64,000 nt of DNA from Klebsiella variicola (GCF_000828055.2 NZ_CP010523.2:4464001-4528000); one strand, 5' to 3'. Counted from the stretch's first letter, positions 13,934 to 25,551 are shown. The notes: generated from the letters alone by a model not told the origin. A program made the numbers and translations.

Positions 13934-14160
13934 GAGACGTCCAGAAGAAAGGAAACAGAATAAAAAGCAAAACGCCGCCAGCAAGCCCCTACGCAACAAC
14001 TATCGGGGGTAAGGCGGCGGCATCAGGCCTTCAACTTAGCGCTAAAGGCTACAAGGCCAGCCGGCTCAACGCAATCCCGAGAATTGAGCGTACAGTCTTC
14101 TGTACGGCGTTTCAGATTTTACTCAGGCCAGGAAGTATCGGCCCGAGCAACAGCAGAGCA

Positions 14161-14718
14161 TCAGAACTGCATCAGTTCCGCTTCTTTATCTGCCAGCGCC
14201 GCGTCAACTTTCTTGATGGCGGCGTCAGTCATTTTCTGCACGTCGTCCTGAGAACGGCGATCGTCATCTTCGCTGATCTCTTTCTCTTTCAGCAGCGCTT
14301 TAACTTTGTCGTTCGCGTCACGGCGAACGTTACGCACGGCGACACGCGCCTGCTCAGCTTCGCCACGGACGATCTTGGTCAGATCTTTACGACGCTCTTC
14401 GGTCAGCGGCGGCAGCGGAACACGAATATCGCTGCCGGCGGAGCTTGGGTTCAGACCGAGGTCAGACGCCATGATCGCTTTTTCAACGGCCGCAGACATA
14501 GAACGGTCAAAGACGTTGATTTTCAGGGTACGGGAGTCTTCGACGGTGACGCTGGCCAGCTGGCGCAGCGGAGTCGGCGTACCGTAATATTCAACAACAA
14601 TCCCGTCCAGCAGGCTCGGAGAAGCACGACCCGTGCGAATTTTGCTGATTTGGTTTTTGAATGCTTCGACGCATTTTTCCATGCGGATTTCAGCATCTTT
14701 TCTGATATCGCTAATCAC
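14161..14718 (-). CDS. frr: Ribosome recycling factor (GTG start)
   Basis: With EF-G it splits post-termination ribosomes so that subunits can be reused. The 185-residue protein has the usual length and the conserved [15 protein letters not shown] and [13 protein letters not shown] segments; the long three-helix domain flanks a small beta domain. Translation starts at GTG (14718), as I recall for E. coli. It follows pyrH in the rpsB-tsf-pyrH-frr order common to gammaproteobacteria. Confidence 0.97.
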   Translation of the reverse strand: MISDIRKDAEIRMEKCVEAFKNQISKIRTGRASPSLLDGIVVEYYGTPTPLRQLASVTVEDSRTLKINVFDRSMSAAVEKAIMASDLGLNPSSAGSDIRVPLPPLTEERRKDLTKIVRGEAEQARVAVRNVRRDANDKVKALLKEKEISEDDDRRSQDDVQKMTDAAIKKVDAALADKEAELMQF

Positions 14719-14808
14719 GTTACGAATCCTTGAAAGCTTGTCTCAGTCAGACCAGACGGGACACCCGTCGGAAAATGAGCTAAGTATAGTCAGATTTAAT
14801 GAAAATCA

Positions 14809-14850
14809 CCGGGCAATATCCCCGCGAAAGTAAAGCGGAATATTACCCGG
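14809..14850 (-). terminator. Possible hairpin between pyrH and frr
   Basis: CCGGGCAATATCC and GGAATATTACCCGG form an imperfect long stem with a 15-base loop in the 150-bp pyrH-frr gap. The T run beyond it on the minus strand is weak, so it may be an attenuator or an mRNA stability element instead. Confidence 0.35.
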
Positions 14851-14868
14851 ATTTGGCGCTGACGGGAA

Positions 14869-15594
14869 TTATTCCGTGATCAATGTGCCTTCTTTTTCGC
14901 CCATGACCACGCGACGCAGGGCGCCGGGTTTGTTCATGTTGAAGACGCGAATCGGCAATTTGTGGTCACGCGCCAGGGTGAAGGCCGCCAGATCCATGAC
15001 TTTCAGCTCTTTATCCAGCACTTCGCTGTAGGTCAGCTGATCGTACATGGTGGCAGAAGGATCTTTTGCCGGATCCGCGGTAAACACACCGTCAACCTTG
15101 GTCGCTTTCAGCACCACGTCGGCTTCAATTTCAATACCACGCAGGCAGGCTGCGGAATCGGTGGTAAAGAACGGGTTGCCGGTGCCTGCGGAGAGGATCA
15201 CCACGCGGTTGTTGCGCAGCAGGCTGATCGCCTCTGCCCAGCTGTAGTTGTCGCACACGCCGTTCAGCGGGATGGCGGACATCAGACGAGCGTTCACATA
15301 GGCGCGGTGGAGCGCATCACGCATTGCCAGGCCGTTCATGACCGTTGCCAGCATGCCCATGTGGTCGCCCACAACGCGGTTCATACCCGCTTTCGCCAGA
15401 CCAGCACCACGGAACAGGTTACCACCACCAATTACTACGCCAACCTGAATACCCAGCTCGACCAGCTCTTTGATCTCCTGAGCCATGCGGTCAAGTATGC
15501 TTGCATCAATACCGAAGCCTTCTGAGCCCTGCAGCGCTTCGCCACTTAATTTCAGCAGAATACGTTTGTAGACGGGTTTTGCATTGGTAGCCAT
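14869..15594 (-). CDS. pyrH: UMP kinase
   Basis: Phosphorylates UMP to UDP with ATP, the entry to all UTP and CTP pools; a hexameric, GTP-activated enzyme. The 241-residue protein of the amino-acid-kinase fold shows the N-terminal KLSGEALQG phosphate-binding segment, the [10 protein letters not shown] loop and the C-terminal FNMNKPGAL uridylate region. Length and start agree with E. coli. It is placed between tsf and frr, and the tsf terminator upstream implies its own promoter. Confidence 0.97.
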   Translation of the reverse strand: MATNAKPVYKRILLKLSGEALQGSEGFGIDASILDRMAQEIKELVELGIQVGVVIGGGNLFRGAGLAKAGMNRVVGDHMGMLATVMNGLAMRDALHRAYVNARLMSAIPLNGVCDNYSWAEAISLLRNNRVVILSAGTGNPFFTTDSAACLRGIEIEADVVLKATKVDGVFTADPAKDPSATMYDQLTYSEVLDKELKVMDLAAFTLARDHKLPIRVFNMNKPGALRRVVMGEKEGTLITE

Positions 15595-15704
15595 GTTTCT
15601 TTCCTGAGACTGTCAACGAATGAGATATGAGAATTCTGGCGACATTGTATGTCGCATTTCAGCGCGGTCACTATACGCAGTTGGCTGAATTTACAAAATG
15701 GGCG

Positions 15705-15730
15705 CAAAAAGAAGCCGCCCTCAGGCGGCT
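15705..15730 (-). terminator. Intrinsic terminator after tsf
   Basis: On the minus strand AGCCGCC, a four-base loop and GGCGGCT are followed by TTCTTTTT. It lies 12 bp after the tsf stop and ends the rpsB-tsf transcript before pyrH. Confidence 0.85.
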
Positions 15731-15741
15731 CCTTGTAAAAA

Positions 15742-16593
15742 TTAAGACTGCTTGGACATCGCAGCAACTTCTGCTGCAAAGTCAGTCTCAACTTTCTCGA
15801 TGCCTTCGCCCACTTCAAAGCGGATGAAGCCAGTCACGTCAGCGTTGTGCTCTTTCAGCAGCTGACCAACAGATTTGCTCGGCTCCATAACGAAAGGCTG
15901 ACCCGTCAGAGAAACTTCGCCGGTGAATTTCTTCATGCGGCCTTCAACCATTTTCTCTGCGATTTCTTTCGGCTTACCGGACTGCATCGCGATGTCCAGC
16001 TGAACCTGGTACTCTTTCTCTACCACTTCAGCAGACACGTCTTCCGGCTTAACGAATTCCGGCTTGCTTGCTGCAACGTGCATTGCCAGCTGCTTAACCA
16101 GCTCTTCGTCAGCGCCTTTAGCGGCAACCAGAACACCGATGCGCGCACCGTGCTGGTAGCTACCCAGAACGTCGCCTTCCAGAACAGCGATACGACGGAT
16201 GTTGATGTTCTCACCGATTTTAGCAACCAGCGCAACGCGTTCTTCTTCGAACTGTGCTTTCAGAACTTCAACGTCGGAGATTTTACCCGCAACAGCAGCG
16301 TCCAGTACTTTGTCAGCAAATGCCTGGAAACCACCATCTTTAGCAACGAAGTCAGTCTGGCAGTTAACTTCCAGAATGTAACCGTAGTTGCCTTCGATTT
16401 TGGTTTTGATCACGCCGTCAGCAGCCACGTTGCCTGCTTTCTTCGCCGCTTTGATCGCGCCGGATTTACGCATGTTTTCGATTGCCAGCTCGATGTCGCC
16501 ATTCGCTTCAGTCAGCGCTTTTTTGCAATCCATCATGCCTGCGCCAGTACGTTCGCGCAGTTCTTTTACCAGGGAAGCGGTAATTTCAGCCAT
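15742..16593 (-). CDS. tsf: Elongation factor Ts
   Basis: Guanine nucleotide exchange factor that regenerates EF-Tu-GTP in translation. The N-terminal UBA-like domain (about residues 1-54) is followed by the core with the TDFVAKD motif at residues 80-86, whose Asp81-Phe82 wedge into EF-Tu. The ATG at 16593 gives 283 residues, the E. coli length; the further upstream in-frame start would read through the rpsB-tsf hairpin and is rejected. Second gene of the rpsB-tsf operon. Confidence 0.98.
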   Translation of the reverse strand: MAEITASLVKELRERTGAGMMDCKKALTEANGDIELAIENMRKSGAIKAAKKAGNVAADGVIKTKIEGNYGYILEVNCQTDFVAKDGGFQAFADKVLDAAVAGKISDVEVLKAQFEEERVALVAKIGENINIRRIAVLEGDVLGSYQHGARIGVLVAAKGADEELVKQLAMHVAASKPEFVKPEDVSAEVVEKEYQVQLDIAMQSGKPKEIAEKMVEGRMKKFTGEVSLTGQPFVMEPSKSVGQLLKEHNADVTGFIRFEVGEGIEKVETDFAAEVAAMSKQS

Positions 16594-16650
16594 TCTAAAA
16601 TCCTCGGGAGATGTGGATACTGCCCGGCCAACGGCCAAACAGCGTAAATT

Positions 16651-16677
16651 GAAAAAAGGGGCCTGTAATGGGCCCCT
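16651..16677 (-). terminator. Attenuator hairpin between rpsB and tsf
   Basis: On the minus strand AGGGGCC, a seven-base loop and GGCCCCT are followed by TTTTTTC, a complete intrinsic terminator inside the rpsB-tsf operon. Partial termination here would give more S2 message than EF-Ts message; that function is inferred from position. Confidence 0.75.
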
Positions 16678-16712
16678 ATTCATACACGGTACTAATAAGG
16701 GCTTAAACCTTA

Positions 16713-17604
<892 letters not shown>

Positions 17605-17610
17605 GCGCGC

Positions 17611-17621
17611 TTTATACCACA
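17611..17621 (-). promoter_or_regulatory. Extended -10 promoter of rpsB-tsf
   Basis: TGTGGTATAAA on the minus strand is followed by a GC-rich GCGCGCC discriminator. A strong extended -10 with a GC discriminator is typical of stringently controlled ribosomal protein promoters and matches the published E. coli rpsB promoter as I recall it. The rest of the 323-bp map-rpsB gap holds the rpsB leader and presumably the map promoter, which I cannot place. Confidence 0.75.
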
Positions 17622-17761
17622 AAATCCGCCCAGACACCAACTCTTGTTGACGCCACGTGCTGTTAATGATTCTCAATTTGGCACCAGCCTGCCCGGACTG
17701 TTACCATTGGCAGGACTTACTCTATTATTGTCGAAAATATCGACACTGCTGGACATACTCC

Positions 17762-18556
17762 ATGGCTATCTCTATCAAGACATCTGAAGACATTGAAAAA
17801 ATGCGCGTTGCCGGCCGCCTGGCCGCTGAAGTGCTGGAAATGATCGAACCCTGGGTTAAACCTGGCGTCAGCACCGGCGAACTGGACCGCATCTGTAACG
17901 ACTATATCGTTAACGAGCAGAAGGCCATTTCCGCCTGCCTCGGCTATCACGGCTATCCGAAGTCCGTCTGCATTTCGGTCAACGAAGTGGTTTGCCACGG
18001 TATCCCTGACGACGGCAAACTGCTGAAAGATGGCGATATCGTTAACATCGACGTGACGGTCATTAAAGATGATTTCCATGGCGACACCTCCAAAATGTTT
18101 ATCGTCGGTAAACCGACGATTCTCGGTGAGCGCCTGTGCCGCATCACTCAGGAAAGCCTGTATCTGGCGCTGAAAATGGTGAAGCCGGGGATCAACCTGC
18201 GCACCATCGGCGCGGCGATCCAGAAATACGTTGAAGCCGAAGGTTTTTCCGTGGTGCGCGAATACTGTGGCCACGGTATCGGCCGCGGCTTCCATGAAGA
18301 GCCGCAGGTGCTGCACTACGACTCACCGGAGACCAACGTTGTGCTCAAACCCGGCATGACCTTCACCATCGAGCCGATGGTCAACGCGGGTAAAAAAGAG
18401 ATCCGCAGCATGAAAGACGGCTGGACGGTGAAAACTAAAGACCGGAGCTTGTCTGCGCAGTACGAGCATACTATTGTGGTGACAGACAACGGCTGCGAAA
18501 TTCTGACGCTACGCAAGGATGACACCATCCCGGCGATAATCTCGCACGATGAATGA
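17762..18556 (+). CDS. map: Methionine aminopeptidase, type I
   Basis: Removes the initiator Met from nascent proteins when the second residue is small. The 264-residue pita-bread enzyme has all metal ligands at E. coli positions: Asp97, Asp108, His171, Glu204 and Glu235, plus catalytic His79. The start at 17762 (MAISIKTSED) is preferred; an ATG at 17657 would add 35 residues not found in the family. Divergent from rpsB, so both act in protein synthesis and maturation. Confidence 0.98.
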   Translation: MAISIKTSEDIEKMRVAGRLAAEVLEMIEPWVKPGVSTGELDRICNDYIVNEQKAISACLGYHGYPKSVCISVNEVVCHGIPDDGKLLKDGDIVNIDVTVIKDDFHGDTSKMFIVGKPTILGERLCRITQESLYLALKMVKPGINLRTIGAAIQKYVEAEGFSVVREYCGHGIGRGFHEEPQVLHYDSPETNVVLKPGMTFTIEPMVNAGKKEIRSMKDGWTVKTKDRSLSAQYEHTIVVTDNGCEILTLRKDDTIPAIISHDE

Positions 18557-18560
18557 TGAA

Positions 18561-18586
18561 AAGCCGGCGCCCGCCGGCTTTTTTAT
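18561..18586 (+). terminator. Intrinsic terminator after map
   Basis: AAGCCGGC, a four-base loop and GCCGGCTT followed by TTTT, starting 5 bp after the map stop. It separates map from glnD. Confidence 0.9.
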
Positions 18587-18613
18587 TAGATAGTTTTTTC
18601 TTATGGTGACGCG

Positions 18614-21277
18614 ATGAGCAACTCATTACCTGACACAGCCTCCCCTCTTCTGCCCGTCCCGCCGGAACATCCGGTGAGCTGGCCGCAGGGCGATCTGAAC
18701 TGTGCTGCAATTAAGGCGCACATCGATACCTTCCAGCACTGGCTGGGCGAGGCGTTTGACTCCGGCATCGCCGCGGAGCAGCTCATTGCGGCGCGCACCG
18801 AATTTATCGACCAGCTGCTGCAGCGGTTGTGGATCGCCTACGGTTTTGAATCCGTCTGCGATCTGGCGCTGGTCGCCGTCGGCGGCTATGGCCGCGGCGA
18901 GCTGCATCCGCTCTCTGACGTCGACCTGCTGATCCTCAGCCGCAAAAAACTGCCGGACGACCAGGCGCAAAAGGTCGGCGAACTGCTGACGCTGCTGTGG
19001 GACGTCAAGCTGGAGGTGGGCCACAGCGTGCGCACCCTCGAAGAGTGCCTGCTCGAAGGACTCTCGGATCTCACCGTCGCCACTAACTTGATTGAATCGC
19101 GCCTGCTGATCGGCGACGTCGCGCTGTTCCTTGAACTGCAAAAACATATTTTTAGCGACGGCTTCTGGCCATCGGAAAAGTTCTTCGCCGCCAAGGTGGA
19201 AGAGCAGAACGTCCGTCATCAACGCTATCACGGCACCAGCTATAACCTGGAGCCGGACGTGAAAAGCAGCCCCGGCGGCCTGCGTGACATCCATACGCTA
19301 CAGTGGGTGGCTCGCCGTCATTTTGGCGCCACCTCGATGGATGAGATGGTCGGCTTCGGCTTTCTGACCGAAGCCGAGCGCAATGAGCTCAACGAGTGTC
19401 TGCATCAGCTGTGGCGCATCCGTTTCGCGCTGCATCTCGAGCTCACTCGCTATGACAACCGTCTGCTTTTCGACCGCCAGCTCAGCGTCGCCCGCCGGCT
19501 CGGCTATGAAGGCGACGGCAACCAGCCGATTGAGCATATGATGAAGGACTTCTTCCGCGTCACCCGCCGGGTGAGCGAGCTGAACCAGATGCTGCTTCAG
19601 CTGTTTGAAGAGGCTATTCTCGCCCTGACCGAGGATGAAAAACCGCGCCCGATAGACGATGACTTCCAGCTGCGCGGCACCCTTATCGATCTGCGTGACG
19701 ATACGCTGTTTATTCGCGAACCGCAGGCCATTCTGCGCATGTTTTATATGATGGTACGCAACAGCACCATCACCGGCATCTACTCCACGACGTTGCGCCA
19801 TCTGCGCCATGCCCGGCGCCATCTGACCCAGCCGCTGTGCTATATCCCGGAGGCGCGCACGCTCTTTCTCAGCATGCTGCGCCATCAGGGGGCGGTCAGC
19901 CGCGGACTGCTGCCGATGCATCGCCATAGCGTGCTGTGGGCCTATATGCCGCAGTGGTCACATATCGTCGGCCAGATGCAGTTCGATCTGTTTCACGCCT
20001 ACACCGTCGATGAACACACCATCCGCGTGATGCTGAAGCTGGAGAGCTTTGCCAAAGAAGAAACCCGCAGCCGCCACCCGCTGTGCGTGGAGCTATGGCC
20101 GCGCTTAACGCACCCGGAGCTGATTTTAATCGCCGCCCTGTTCCACGACATTGCGAAAGGGCGTGGCGGCGACCACTCGATCCTCGGCGCGCAGGATGTG
20201 CTGAAGTTTGCCGAGCTGCACGGACTGAACTCTCGCGAAACGCAGCTGGTCGCCTGGCTGGTGCGTCACCATCTGCTGATGTCGGTCACCGCCCAGCGGC
20301 GCGACATTCAGGATCCGGAGGTGATTAAGCAGTTCGCCGAGGAAGTGCAAACGGAAAATCGCCTGCGCTATCTGGTGTGCCTGACCGTCGCCGACATCTG
20401 CGCCACCAACGAAACGCTGTGGAACAGCTGGAAGCAGAGTCTGCTGCGCGAACTCTATTTCGCCACCGAGAAACAGCTGCGTCGGGGCATGCAAAGCACC
20501 CCGGATATGCGCGAACGGGTGCGTCATCATCAGCTGCAGGCGCTGGCCCTGCTGCGGATGGACAATATTAATGAAGAGGCGCTGCATCAGATCTGGAACC
20601 GCTGCCGCGCCAACTATTTCGTGCGGCATACGCCGACGCAGCTCGCCTGGCACGCCCGCAACCTGCTGCGTCACGATCTGAATAAGCCGATGATTCTGCT
20701 GAGTTCGCAGGCCACCCGCGGCGGTACGGAGATTTTTATCTGGAGCCCGGATCGCCCTTATCTGTTTGCCGCGGTGTGCGGCGAACTGGACCGCCGCAAC
20801 CTCAGCGTCCACGACGCGCAGATCTTCACCACCCGCGACGGCATGGCGATGGATACCTTTATTGTCCTCGAACCCGACGGCAGCCCGCTTTCAGCTGACC
20901 GCCACGACGCGATTCGCCACGGTCTTGAACAGACGATAACTCAGCGCAGCTGGGAACCCCCGGCCCCGCGTCGTCAGGCGGCAAAACTGCGTCACTTCTC
21001 TGTGCCGACAGAGGTGAATTTCCTGCCGACCCATACCGATCGAAAATCGTTTCTCGAGCTGATTGCGCTCGATCAGCCAGGGCTGCTCGCCCGCGTCGGC
21101 CAGGTGTTCGCCGACCTCGGTATTTCGCTTCACGGGGCGCGAATTACGACAATTGGTGAGCGAGTAGAAGATTTATTTATAATCGCCACCGCCGACCGGC
21201 GTGGCCTTAATAATGAGCTACAACAAGAAGTGCAACAACGGTTGACAGAGGCCCTCAATCCAAACGATAAAGGGTGA
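18614..21277 (+). CDS. glnD: Bifunctional uridylyltransferase / uridylyl-removing enzyme GlnD
   Basis: Senses glutamine and modifies or demodifies PII proteins (GlnB, GlnK), so controlling glutamine synthetase and NtrBC nitrogen signalling. The 887-residue protein shows the nucleotidyltransferase motif [17 protein letters not shown] (about residues 97-113), a central HD hydrolase domain ([12 protein letters not shown], about 511-522), and two C-terminal ACT domains that bind glutamine (about 705-780 and 815-887). Full length compared with E. coli (890). It lies between map and dapD as in E. coli. Confidence 0.98.
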   Translation: MSNSLPDTASPLLPVPPEHPVSWPQGDLNCAAIKAHIDTFQHWLGEAFDSGIAAEQLIAARTEFIDQLLQRLWIAYGFESVCDLALVAVGGYGRGELHPLSDVDLLILSRKKLPDDQAQKVGELLTLLWDVKLEVGHSVRTLEECLLEGLSDLTVATNLIESRLLIGDVALFLELQKHIFSDGFWPSEKFFAAKVEEQNVRHQRYHGTSYNLEPDVKSSPGGLRDIHTLQWVARRHFGATSMDEMVGFGFLTEAERNELNECLHQLWRIRFALHLELTRYDNRLLFDRQLSVARRLGYEGDGNQPIEHMMKDFFRVTRRVSELNQMLLQLFEEAILALTEDEKPRPIDDDFQLRGTLIDLRDDTLFIREPQAILRMFYMMVRNSTITGIYSTTLRHLRHARRHLTQPLCYIPEARTLFLSMLRHQGAVSRGLLPMHRHSVLWAYMPQWSHIVGQMQFDLFHAYTVDEHTIRVMLKLESFAKEETRSRHPLCVELWPRLTHPELILIAALFHDIAKGRGGDHSILGAQDVLKFAELHGLNSRETQLVAWLVRHHLLMSVTAQRRDIQDPEVIKQFAEEVQTENRLRYLVCLTVADICATNETLWNSWKQSLLRELYFATEKQLRRGMQSTPDMRERVRHHQLQALALLRMDNINEEALHQIWNRCRANYFVRHTPTQLAWHARNLLRHDLNKPMILLSSQATRGGTEIFIWSPDRPYLFAAVCGELDRRNLSVHDAQIFTTRDGMAMDTFIVLEPDGSPLSADRHDAIRHGLEQTITQRSWEPPAPRRQAAKLRHFSVPTEVNFLPTHTDRKSFLELIALDQPGLLARVGQVFADLGISLHGARITTIGERVEDLFIIATADRRGLNNELQQEVQQRLTEALNPNDKG

Positions 21278-21307
21278 CGTATTTTTTTTAGTGAATGGAA
21301 AGAAACA

Positions 21308-22132
21308 ATGCAGCAGTTACAGAACGTTATTGAGTCCGCCTTCGAGCGTCGCGCCGACATCACGCCGGCCAATGTGGATACCGTGACCCGCGAAGCGGTA
21401 AACCAGGTTATCGCCCTTCTGGATTCCGGCGCGCTGCGCGTCGCTGAGAAGATCGATGGTCAGTGGGTGACGCATCAATGGCTGAAGAAAGCGGTACTGC
21501 TCTCTTTCCGTATTAACGATAACCAGGTTATCGATGGTGCGGAAAGCCGCTACTTCGATAAAGTACCGATGAAATTCGCTGACTATGACGAAGCGCGTTT
21601 CCAGAAAGAAGGTTTCCGCGTGGTGCCGCCGGCAGCGGTACGTCAGGGCGCATTCATCGCCCGCAACACCGTGCTGATGCCGTCCTACGTTAACATCGGC
21701 GCCTACGTTGACGAAGGCACCATGGTTGATACCTGGGCTACCGTCGGCTCCTGCGCGCAGATCGGTAAAAACGTTCACCTGTCCGGCGGCGTCGGCATCG
21801 GTGGCGTACTGGAGCCGCTGCAGGCGAACCCGACCATCATCGAAGACAACTGCTTCATCGGCGCGCGCTCTGAAGTGGTTGAAGGGGTGATTGTCGAAGA
21901 AGGCTCCGTCATCTCCATGGGCGTTTACCTGGGTCAGAGCACCAAAATCTACGATCGCGAAACCGGTGAAGTCTTCTACGGCCGCGTACCGGCTGGCTCG
22001 GTAGTCGTGTCAGGCAACCTGCCGTCGAAGGATGGTAAATACAGCCTGTACTGCGCGGTGATCGTTAAGAAAGTCGATGCCAAAACCCGCGGCAAAGTCG
22101 GCATTAACGAACTGCTGCGCACCATCGACTAA
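21308..22132 (+). CDS. dapD: Tetrahydrodipicolinate N-succinyltransferase
   Basis: Transfers succinyl from CoA to tetrahydrodipicolinate in the lysine and meso-diaminopimelate pathway, supplying peptidoglycan cross-links. The 274-residue trimer-forming protein has a helical N-terminal domain, left-handed beta-helix hexapeptide repeats (about residues 105-250) and a short C-terminal domain. Start and length match E. coli. It lies 30 bp downstream of glnD and ends at a strong terminator. Confidence 0.97.
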   Translation: MQQLQNVIESAFERRADITPANVDTVTREAVNQVIALLDSGALRVAEKIDGQWVTHQWLKKAVLLSFRINDNQVIDGAESRYFDKVPMKFADYDEARFQKEGFRVVPPAAVRQGAFIARNTVLMPSYVNIGAYVDEGTMVDTWATVGSCAQIGKNVHLSGGVGIGGVLEPLQANPTIIEDNCFIGARSEVVEGVIVEEGSVISMGVYLGQSTKIYDRETGEVFYGRVPAGSVVVSGNLPSKDGKYSLYCAVIVKKVDAKTRGKVGINELLRTID

Positions 22133-22141
22133 AGCAAATAA

Positions 22142-22167
22142 AAAGCGGGAGATATCCCGCTTTTTTT
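22142..22167 (+). terminator. Intrinsic terminator after dapD
   Basis: AAAGCGGGA, a four-base loop and TCCCGCTTT followed by TTTT, 10 bp after the dapD stop. Confidence 0.9.
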
Positions 22168-22239
22168 ATATTTGATGCTGGCGAAAATGGATTTTTTCGT
22201 TAATTATTCAATGGTTATGATGCTATCAAAGGTACCGTT

Positions 22240-22626
22240 ATGTACGATAATCTGAAAAGTCTTGGCATTACCAACCCTGATGAGATCGATCGCTATAGCC
22301 TGCGGCAGGAAGCTAACAACGACATCCTGAAAATCTATTTTCAGAAAGACAAAGGCGAATTCTTCGCCAAGAGCGTGAAGTTTAAATACCCGCGTCAGCG
22401 CAAAACCGTTGTCGCCGACGGCGTCGGCCAGGGCTACAAAGAAGTCCAGGAGATCAGCCCCAATCTGCGCTACGTCATCGACGAACTGGATCAGATCTGC
22501 CAGCGCGATCGCACTGAAATCGATCTCAAGCGTAAAATCCTCGACGATTTACGCCATCTGGAAAGCGTGGTCACCAATAAGATCAGCGAAATCGAAGCCG
22601 ATCTGGAAAAACTTACCCGTAAGTGA
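22240..22626 (+). CDS. yaeH: DUF3461 family protein YaeH
   Basis: Conserved protein of unknown function, 128 residues, almost identical to E. coli YaeH across its length. It is hydrophilic and charged with no signal peptide or membrane segment. The C-terminal third (about residues 80-125) is a heptad-like helix rich in Leu, Ile, Glu and Lys that could form a coiled coil. It has its own gap upstream after the dapD terminator, and a REP pair follows it. No function can be assigned from sequence. Confidence 0.93.
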   Translation: MYDNLKSLGITNPDEIDRYSLRQEANNDILKIYFQKDKGEFFAKSVKFKYPRQRKTVVADGVGQGYKEVQEISPNLRYVIDELDQICQRDRTEIDLKRKILDDLRHLESVVTNKISEIEADLEKLTRK

Positions 22627-22633
22627 CAGCGTT

Positions 22634-22725
22634 CCCGGCGGCGCACCGCCTGACCGGGCAACCAATATAATCTGCCGCTTACGCCATGCATCCTCCAGGC
22701 CGGGTAAGGCGAACCGCCTCCCGGC
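22634..22725. repeat. Pair of REP-like palindromes between yaeH and cdaR
   Basis: Two imperfect palindromes, at 22634-22657 (CCCGGCGGCGC...GACCGGG) and 22699-22725 (GCCGGGTAAGGCG...CCCGGC), lie in the 116-bp gap between convergent genes. The second shares its core with the element at 43517-43545, so these are members of one genomic REP family, the usual enterobacterial location for such units. Confidence 0.8.
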
Positions 22726-22742
22726 ATTTTTATCTCGACTCC

Positions 22743-23900
22743 CTATCGTTGCTCATCCAGCTGCAGGGCTATATAGAGCAGCAGCCGATCGTCAAAGCTG
22801 CCGAGATCCAGACCGGTCAGCTCCGAGATACGGTTCAACCGATACTCCAGGGTATTGCGATGAATAAACAGCGCCTTTGATGTCGCCAGCGGCTGCACGT
22901 TATGGCGAAACCACGCCTGCAGCGTACGCCGCAGCAAACCGTTGTTATCCATAGCCTTCAGACGCGCCAGCGGACGGGCCAGTTCATTGGCCTGCCAGCC
23001 GCCGCGCAGGCTGTCTAGCAGCACCGGCAGCATCAGATCCTGATAGAAATAGCTGCGGCTCTCCGGCATTCGTTGCTTACCCACCATCATGGTCGTCCGT
23101 GCGGTACGGTAAGAGCGGGCGATACTCCCGGGGCCGGTGAAGAAGTTGCCCAGCGCCACGCGAAAGCGGAGCTGACCATTCTCTTTCATCCTGGCGATAA
23201 GCTGCTCGACGCGGCGGACGTGATCGTCGGCGTCCCAGCGGCCAAAGCTGTTCAGCGCTGGTTTCAGCACCACCATTTCCGTGAGTGACACAATGGCCAC
23301 CAGATTATTGCGATCAGGGGTGGTCAGCGCGTTCTGCAACTGCTGCAGTTCCGCCATCGCGCTATCCACGCCGAGCTGGCCGCTGTCCACCTCAATCATC
23401 GCCACCACCCGCGGCTGATTGAGATCGATACCTAACCGCTGAGCCCATTCGTTCAGCGCCGGGGTATGCTCTTCCGCCTGAATCAGGTTCATCACCAGCT
23501 CTTCGCGCAGGCGGCTGTCCTGCGCAAGGAGATGCATCAGCCGCGACTGCTCCAGCATCATCTCTGCCGTCATGCACACCAGCTCGCCATATTTCCGCAG
23601 CGACTCCGGCTCGCCGGTCAGGCCGATCACCCCGACGATTTCACCTTCGAGGCGTAGCGGCAGGTTGATCCCCTGACGCACTCCGTGCAGATGGCGAGCG
23701 ACCGCATCGTCGATATCCACCACCCGCCCCTGAGAAAGCACCAGCAGCGCGCCTTCGTGCAATTCACCAATTCTTTCCCGATCGCCGCTGCCGATAATCC
23801 GCCCGCGGGCATCCATCACGTTGATGTTGGTATCGATGATGCGCATCGTGCGCGCCACAATATCCTGCGCCATTTTGGTATCAAGATGCCAGCCAGCCAT
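22743..23900 (-). CDS. cdaR: Carbohydrate diacid regulator CdaR
   Basis: Transcription activator of glucarate, galactarate and glycerate use in enterobacteria. The 385-residue protein has an N-terminal sugar-diacid recognition domain (about residues 1-135), a central GGDEF-like segment, and a C-terminal PucR-type helix-turn-helix (ALFIHRNTLEYRLNRISELT, near 340-360). The ATG at 23900 is preceded by GGGGAGG and gives the E. coli length; an upstream ATG at 23954 adds 18 residues not seen in the family. The target operons are not in this window. Confidence 0.95.
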   Translation of the reverse strand: MAGWHLDTKMAQDIVARTMRIIDTNINVMDARGRIIGSGDRERIGELHEGALLVLSQGRVVDIDDAVARHLHGVRQGINLPLRLEGEIVGVIGLTGEPESLRKYGELVCMTAEMMLEQSRLMHLLAQDSRLREELVMNLIQAEEHTPALNEWAQRLGIDLNQPRVVAMIEVDSGQLGVDSAMAELQQLQNALTTPDRNNLVAIVSLTEMVVLKPALNSFGRWDADDHVRRVEQLIARMKENGQLRFRVALGNFFTGPGSIARSYRTARTTMMVGKQRMPESRSYFYQDLMLPVLLDSLRGGWQANELARPLARLKAMDNNGLLRRTLQAWFRHNVQPLATSKALFIHRNTLEYRLNRISELTGLDLGSFDDRLLLYIALQLDEQR

Positions 23901-24013
23901 GTAATCCTCCCCTATGCAGGGCACCAGCATAAAAGAGTCTCCGTCCTGCTGCATTGTGCATATGCCCGAAGGCGGGGCGAGATATGTGGAGTTGTGGAAG
24001 TGGTCACAGAACG

Positions 24014-24049
24014 AAAAAAAAGCCCCTGCCCTCGGCGAGGGAAGGGGCT
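24014..24049 (-). terminator. Intrinsic terminator after degP
   Basis: On the minus strand AGCCCCTTCCCTCG and CGAGGGCAGGGGCT form a long stem with one small mismatch bubble, followed by eight Ts. It begins 20 bp after the degP stop. Confidence 0.9.
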
Positions 24050-24068
24050 GTGGCGCTTGCGCTGACGA

Positions 24069-25502
24069 TTACTGCAACAGCAGGTAGATAGAGGCGTCGC
24101 CGCGCTGAATGTTCAGCGCCAGCACGGACGGTTTGGCGTCGAAGATTTTCCGCAGATCGGCGATGTTTTTCACCGGCTGCTGATTCGCCCCGACAATGAT
24201 ATCGCCTTTCTTGAGGCCAATCTGCGCCGCCGGGGTGCCGGCTTTCACATTGTTGACCACCACGCCCTTATCCTGACCCTTGTTACTCATTTCCGCCCCT
24301 TCAATCCCGTTGAAGATGGTGCTGGAATCCACCTGGGTCTGGTTGCTCTGCTGCAGTTCGACGGTAACGGTGACCGGTTTGCCGTCGCGGAGCAGGCCAA
24401 GCTCAACTTTGCTGCCGATAGGCATGGTGCCGACCTGAGCACGTAGCGCGGCGAAGCTGCTGATCGCCTTGCCATTGAGGGTGGTGATCACGTCGCCGGC
24501 TTTAATGCCCGCTTTGGCGGCTGCCGAACCTGGCATCACCTGGCTGACAAAGGCGCCGCGCTGGGCGTCGACTTTCATCGCTTTCGCCAGTTCAGAGTTC
24601 AGTTCGGTGCCCATGATGCCCAGCTCACCGCGTTTCACCTGGCCATATTTCACCATCTGCTCGGTCAGGTTTTTTACCATGTTGCTCGGGATAGCAAAAC
24701 CGATACCGATGTTGCCGCCGTCCGGCGCCAGGATGGCGGTGTTAATGCCGATCAGCTCGCCGTTGAGGTTCACCAGCGCGCCGCCGGAGTTCCCGCGGTT
24801 AATCGCCGCATCGGTCTGGATAAAGTTTTCGTAGTTTTCCACGTTCAGGCCGCTACGGCCCAGCGCGGAGACAATCCCGGAGGTCACGGTTTCGCCCAGA
24901 CCAAACGGGTTACCGATAGCCACGGTGTAGTCGCCGACGCGCAGCGCATCAGAATCAGCCAGCTTAATCGCCGTCAGGTTTTTCGGATCCTGAATCTGAA
25001 TCAGCGCGATATCGGAGCGCGGATCTTTGCCCACGACTTTGGCATCAAACTTACGGCCATCGCTCAGTTGAACCTTAATCGTGGTGGCGTTGTCCACAAC
25101 GTGGTTGTTGGTCACCACATACCCTTTGGCCGCATCAATGATGACGCCGGAGCCCAGCGCCATAAATTTCTGCTGCTGGCCGCCGTCAGGCTGACCGCCC
25201 TGTCCACCGCCCTGGCAAAACGGTGAACTCTGGAAAGGAGAACCATCCTGGCAGAACGGCGAGTTATCGCCAAAGAACTGCTGGAAGTTACGCGGCATCC
25301 GTGGGGTATTAACAGTAGTGCTACCTTCAACGTTAATGCTCACCACCGATGGCATCACCTTCTCCAGCATCGGGGCCAGGCTTGGCATCTGCTGTGCATT
25401 AGTGGCCGAAGATGCCGTTTCTGCCGCGCTCGCAGAGAGCGGGGACAACGCCAGACCTAAACTCAGAGCCAGTGCACTCATTGCTAACGTGGTTTTTTTC
25501 AT
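24069..25502 (-). CDS. degP: Periplasmic serine protease / chaperone DegP (HtrA)
   Basis: Degrades or shelters misfolded envelope proteins under heat and envelope stress. The 477-residue precursor has a signal peptide cleaved after about residue 26 (SASA). The protease domain carries His134, Asp164 and Ser239 (GNSGGA) in precursor numbering, followed by two PDZ domains. The LA loop holds two cysteines (PFCQDG, PFCQGG) and a Gly/Gln-rich run. The ATG at 25502 (MKKTT) is preferred over one 5 codons upstream. A sigma-E promoter lies upstream and a terminator downstream, so it is monocistronic. Confidence 0.98.
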   Translation of the reverse strand: MKKTTLAMSALALSLGLALSPLSASAAETASSATNAQQMPSLAPMLEKVMPSVVSINVEGSTTVNTPRMPRNFQQFFGDNSPFCQDGSPFQSSPFCQGGGQGGQPDGGQQQKFMALGSGVIIDAAKGYVVTNNHVVDNATTIKVQLSDGRKFDAKVVGKDPRSDIALIQIQDPKNLTAIKLADSDALRVGDYTVAIGNPFGLGETVTSGIVSALGRSGLNVENYENFIQTDAAINRGNSGGALVNLNGELIGINTAILAPDGGNIGIGFAIPSNMVKNLTEQMVKYGQVKRGELGIMGTELNSELAKAMKVDAQRGAFVSQVMPGSAAAKAGIKAGDVITTLNGKAISSFAALRAQVGTMPIGSKVELGLLRDGKPVTVTVELQQSNQTQVDSSTIFNGIEGAEMSNKGQDKGVVVNNVKAGTPAAQIGLKKGDIIVGANQQPVKNIADLRKIFDAKPSVLALNIQRGDASIYLLLQ

Positions 25503-25551
25503 CAGTTTCAATCTCAATATCAGATAACGAAAGTTGCTGTGTACGTGACTA

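Noticed and set aside
14089-14106. CGTACAG...CTGTACG hairpin in the frr-dxr gap
   Set aside because: Perfect 7-bp stem but no T run on the minus strand, so not called a terminator.
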